Assembly (NCBI GenBank): GCA_964561535.1
Contig: CAZLPZ010000049.1
Location: forward strand, 1 to 7,815
From: CAZLPZ01 sp964561535
GTDB lineage: Bacteria > Pseudomonadota > Alphaproteobacteria > Micavibrionales > Micavibrionaceae
DNA: 7,815 bases
Direction of reading: 5' to 3'
Below are positions 6,302 to 7,815 of the stretch, in pieces (positions within the stretch are counted from its first letter, which is position 1; every line of letters begins with the position of its first letter). Position numbers and translations under genes: made by a program. The notes under the pieces are model-generated. The model was not told the DNA's origin and did no database searches. It was given only the letters and a program-made list of their open reading frames with translations.

Positions 6302-6316
6302 CGTTGATTTTCCCCC

Positions 6317-6346
6317 TTGCTTTTGCGGCGATCCTTTGTGTATGAT
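6317..6346 (+). promoter_or_regulatory. Promoter of tRNA-Arg
   Basis: TTGCTT (6317-6322) and TATGAT (6341-6346) are 18 bp apart. The -10 is followed by a G+C-rich discriminator CGCGCC (6347-6352), a hallmark of stable-RNA promoters under stringent control. Transcription from about 6353 would leave a leader of roughly 10 nt before the tRNA. The -35 is weak apart from TTG. Confidence 0.55.
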
Positions 6347-6363
6347 CGCGCCACTTTACGGAC

Positions 6364-6440
6364 GCGCCCGTAGCTCAATTGGATAGAGCACCTGACTACG
6401 GATCAGGAGGTTAGGGGTTCGAATCCCTTCGGGCGCACCA
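6364..6440 (+). tRNA. tRNA-Arg (anticodon ACG)
   Basis: 77 nt with encoded CCA. The acceptor stem GCGCCCG (6364-6370) pairs with CGGGCGC (6430-6436), followed by discriminator A6437 and CCA (6438-6440). D stem GCTC/GAGC (6373-6376/6386-6389). Anticodon stem CCTGA/TCAGG (6391-6395/6403-6407) with loop CTACGGA, anticodon ACG at 6398-6400; A34 should be edited to inosine, reading CGU, CGC and CGA. The T arm carries GGTTCGAATCC with one G-U pair. No copy of its 3' end is seen elsewhere in the window, so there is no sign of an integrated element at this tRNA. It lies on the opposite strand to the lipoprotein gene downstream; only an A+T-rich stretch with T-runs, not a clear terminator, separates them (6441-6465). 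Confidence 0.98.
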
Positions 6441-6465
6441 TATATTTAAAGATGACATTTTTCCT

Positions 6466-7041
6466 TTAATTATTATACCCGCCGCTGTAGACCCCTTTGG
6501 AGTTTGATTTCAATGCGCCGTTTGTCGGGGTCGTCGAGAGCCATTTTTTAAGCTCGACATGGTTCCCGATATAAGTTGTTGAGGCGCGATCGGCCGTTTT
6601 CCCACCGACATTGATGACACGTTCCCATCCTTTAACGTGCATACAGGATTCAAAATCGGTATATTGCTGGGCCTCGACCAAGAGGGCACCATCGCGGTCA
6701 AGGCTATCAAAACCCATTAAATTGGCGTGCGCCTCGTTTTCGGCCCCCGCGACGTCCCGAGAATTTTCCGGGATAATTTCTTTAATTTGTCCCAAACGCA
6801 CGAGTTCCGACAGGTCAGTGATGCAATGAGATATATCTCGGTTGAGCATTTGTTGAGCTTTAGGCCCTTGGGTCCACATTGCCGATGTCGCATCCGTGCG
6901 TTGCCAAAAATCACCGTCCCGGACCAACTTTTGTTTTAAAGCACCGATCGTGCCCGAATGCCCGCCTGAGCAGGCAGAGAGGGATAGAGTCATGATCCCG
7001 ACAAGGGTAAAGGTGAACAAGCGGGATGGGAAAGGGGACAT
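6466..7041 (-). CDS. Predicted lipoprotein, 191 residues, unknown function
   Basis: A classic lipoprotein signal: R7, hydrophobic residues 8-21, lipobox LSAC with C24 as the acylated cysteine, then SGGHSG. With no Asp at +2, sorting to the outer membrane would be expected by the E. coli rule, though that rule is uncertain in alphaproteobacteria. The mature part is soluble, about 167 residues, with two cysteines (C73 in RDISHCITDL, C133 in DFESCMHVKGWERV) that could form a disulfide. The FxxCMxxKGWE pattern recurs in small alphaproteobacterial envelope lipoproteins as I remember them; I cannot name a family. Ribosome site AAGGA (7053-7049) lies 7 nt before the ATG. The gene is single, convergent with the tRNA and divergent from ybgC. 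Whether it works with the Tol-Pal system is only a guess from position. Confidence 0.85.
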   Translation of the reverse strand: MSPFPSRLFTFTLVGIMTLSLSACSGGHSGTIGALKQKLVRDGDFWQRTDATSAMWTQGPKAQQMLNRDISHCITDLSELVRLGQIKEIIPENSRDVAGAENEAHANLMGFDSLDRDGALLVEAQQYTDFESCMHVKGWERVINVGGKTADRASTTYIGNHVELKKWLSTTPTNGALKSNSKGVYSGGYNN

Positions 7042-7231
7042 GATAAAATCCTTAAAAGGCGGGGTTTAATAGGCGGGTGATGCGTGTGACCCGAAAGCGG
7101 CGAATCAGACACGTGCCGTAAAATCTAGAGTCAAGGATATCAACGGGCATGCATCCTTGCAACAATGATTGATGGAGGGGGTAAAAAATTCGGCGGGTGA
7201 CAGAGGGGCGGGATTCGGGTATGTGTTTTAT
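7042..7231. promoter_or_regulatory. Divergent intergenic region between lipoprotein and ybgC
   Basis: It must hold promoters in both directions. On the minus strand CTTGACT (7137-7131) is a perfect -35 core, but no good -10 follows at 16-18 bp. On the plus strand TTGCAA (7157-7162) is followed by TAAAAA (7182-7187) at 19 bp, which would place transcription near 7195, downstream of the 7172 ATG and consistent with the 7232 start of ybgC. These are weak matches. I see no hairpin terminator, repeat or RNA gene here. Confidence 0.3.
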
Positions 7232-7672
7232 ATGAATGATCATACGTATTCTTGCCGTGTTTATTACGATGATACCGATGCGGGGGGCATTGTGTATTAC
7301 GCGAATTATCTGAAATTCGCGGAACGGGCACGCACCGAATGGTTGCGGGACAGGGGCATTGAAAGTTCGTCTCTGCGCCGTGATTTGGGTGTGTTGATTG
7401 TTGTGAAAAAGGTCGAGATTGATTATCAATCTCCTGCGCGTTTGGATGATATGTTGCTTGTTGAAACAGGCGTGATGGCGGTGGGCGGATCATCAATGAA
7501 TTTGATCCAGAATGTGTTTCGGGTTGGACAGGGCGATGGCCCGGTACACGGTCAGGAAATCGATATGATGCGCCAACCCATTTGTGCGATGACGATTGTG
7601 TTGGTGTGTGTATCCGAGACCACCGGGCGGCCTGTGCGCTGGCCGGAATGCATTCTCGAAATGCAAAGATAA
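7232..7672 (+). CDS. ybgC: YbgC-type acyl-CoA thioesterase associated with the Tol-Pal system
   Basis: 146 residues from the chosen start; HotDog-fold thioesterase of the 4HBT family. The signature RVYYDDTDAGGIVYYANY (residues 9-26) carries the catalytic Asp (D16), followed by KFAERARTEWLRDRGI. Later conserved parts are VVKKVEIDYQSPARLDD and the final strand, ending GRPVRWPE. YbgC hydrolyses acyl-CoA or acyl-ACP and is usually the first gene of ybgC-tolQRAB-pal, so tolQ may lie beyond the window. The frame is open from a TTG at 7169 and an ATG at 7172, but the family normally begins only a few residues before the RVYY signature, and the extra 20 residues there (EGVKNSAGDRGAGFG...) look non-conserved. 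I therefore place the start at 7232. Its ribosome site is poor (a GGG-rich stretch at 7208-7219). The VYHANY histidine of many members is Tyr here. Confidence 0.93.
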   Translation: MNDHTYSCRVYYDDTDAGGIVYYANYLKFAERARTEWLRDRGIESSSLRRDLGVLIVVKKVEIDYQSPARLDDMLLVETGVMAVGGSSMNLIQNVFRVGQGDGPVHGQEIDMMRQPICAMTIVLVCVSETTGRPVRWPECILEMQR

Positions 7673-7692
7673 TAGGGTTTAGATTTTTAATT

Positions 7693-7815
7693 ATGTATAT
7701 TATGAGTTTTTGCCTTTTTTCTTCTCTTTTTTCCTCTGTGCTCTCATCTCAAACAAAAAGCGGCGCGCCGTTTTCGTATCTGACCAGTGACTTTGGCGCA
7801 GCGGTTGAAAGACCC
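7693..7815 (+). CDS. Possible gene start running off the window (secreted-like N-terminus)
   Basis: A frame opening with ATG at 7693 (second Met at 7702) stays open for 41 codons to the end of the window. It begins with a hydrophobic, Ser/Phe/Leu-rich stretch (MYIMSFCLFSSLFSSVLSS) that could be a signal peptide, then QTKSGAPFSYLTSDFGAAVERP without its continuation. It does not look like the start of TolQ, the expected neighbour of ybgC. No good ribosome site precedes it, and the hydrophobic run derives from a pyrimidine-rich tract that could encode such residues by chance. Confidence 0.25.
   Translation, partial: MYIMSFCLFSSLFSSVLSSQTKSGAPFSYLTSDFGAAVERP

Noticed and set aside
7052..7496. 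Two overlapping minus-strand frames across the ybgC start
   Set aside because: They overlap each other and a well-supported gene, and are His/Arg/Pro-rich as expected for shadow frames.
7755..7775. AAAA-flanked CGGCGCGCCG-TTTT as an intrinsic terminator
   Set aside because: The palindrome has no room for a loop beyond 4 nt, leaving only about 3 G-C pairs; too weak to call, and it may lie inside a coding frame.
1..7815. CRISPR array, insertion sequence, phage genes, toxin-antitoxin pair or defence system
   Set aside because: No regularly spaced direct repeats, transposase, integrase, phage structural or nuclease motifs were seen. The small membrane ORF alone is not enough for a type I toxin call, because no antisense RNA is visible.

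Overview
The window looks like chromosomal DNA from an alphaproteobacterium of moderate GC content. UvrB carries motif variants usual in that class (PECMLVAILDADKEGFLRNKTSLIQ-type helicase motif, CMDNRPLKFEEWD), and the window also holds a divergent polysaccharide deacetylase, an rdgB-hemW pair and a YbgC-type thioesterase. I cannot name a genus. Almost everything recognisable is housekeeping. I did not find a convincing new multi-gene system; the least explained parts are an A+T-rich island (about 1274-2290) and a pair of related palindromic repeats around rdgB-hemW.

Layout. 1-157: short upstream stretch, possibly the 3' end of a gene. 158-1273 (+): membrane-anchored divergent polysaccharide deacetylase. 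1274-1853: A+T-rich intergenic region holding a candidate promoter, a 41-residue single-span membrane protein ORF and two tandem hairpins, the second a strong intrinsic terminator. 1854-2294 (+): orphan predicted exported protein whose stop codon overlaps that of uvrB. 2291-4390 (-): uvrB. 4391-4540: divergent promoter region with one copy of a roughly 74-bp inverted repeat. 4541-6224 (+): rdgB and hemW, 1 nt apart. 6230-6301: second repeat copy, beginning 5 nt after a hemW that ends early. 6364-6440 (+): tRNA-Arg(ACG) with its own promoter. 6466-7041 (-): orphan lipoprotein. 7232-7672 (+): ybgC, normally the first gene of a tol-pal cluster. 7693-end (+): a reading frame that runs off the window and may be a gene start.

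How the genes relate. UvrB (excision repair) and RdgB (removal of ITP/XTP from the nucleotide pool) both protect DNA and are transcribed divergently. HemW is a radical-SAM heme chaperone co-transcribed with rdgB. The deacetylase, the lipoprotein and YbgC belong to the cell envelope, but they lie in separate transcription units and nothing in the sequence ties them together functionally.
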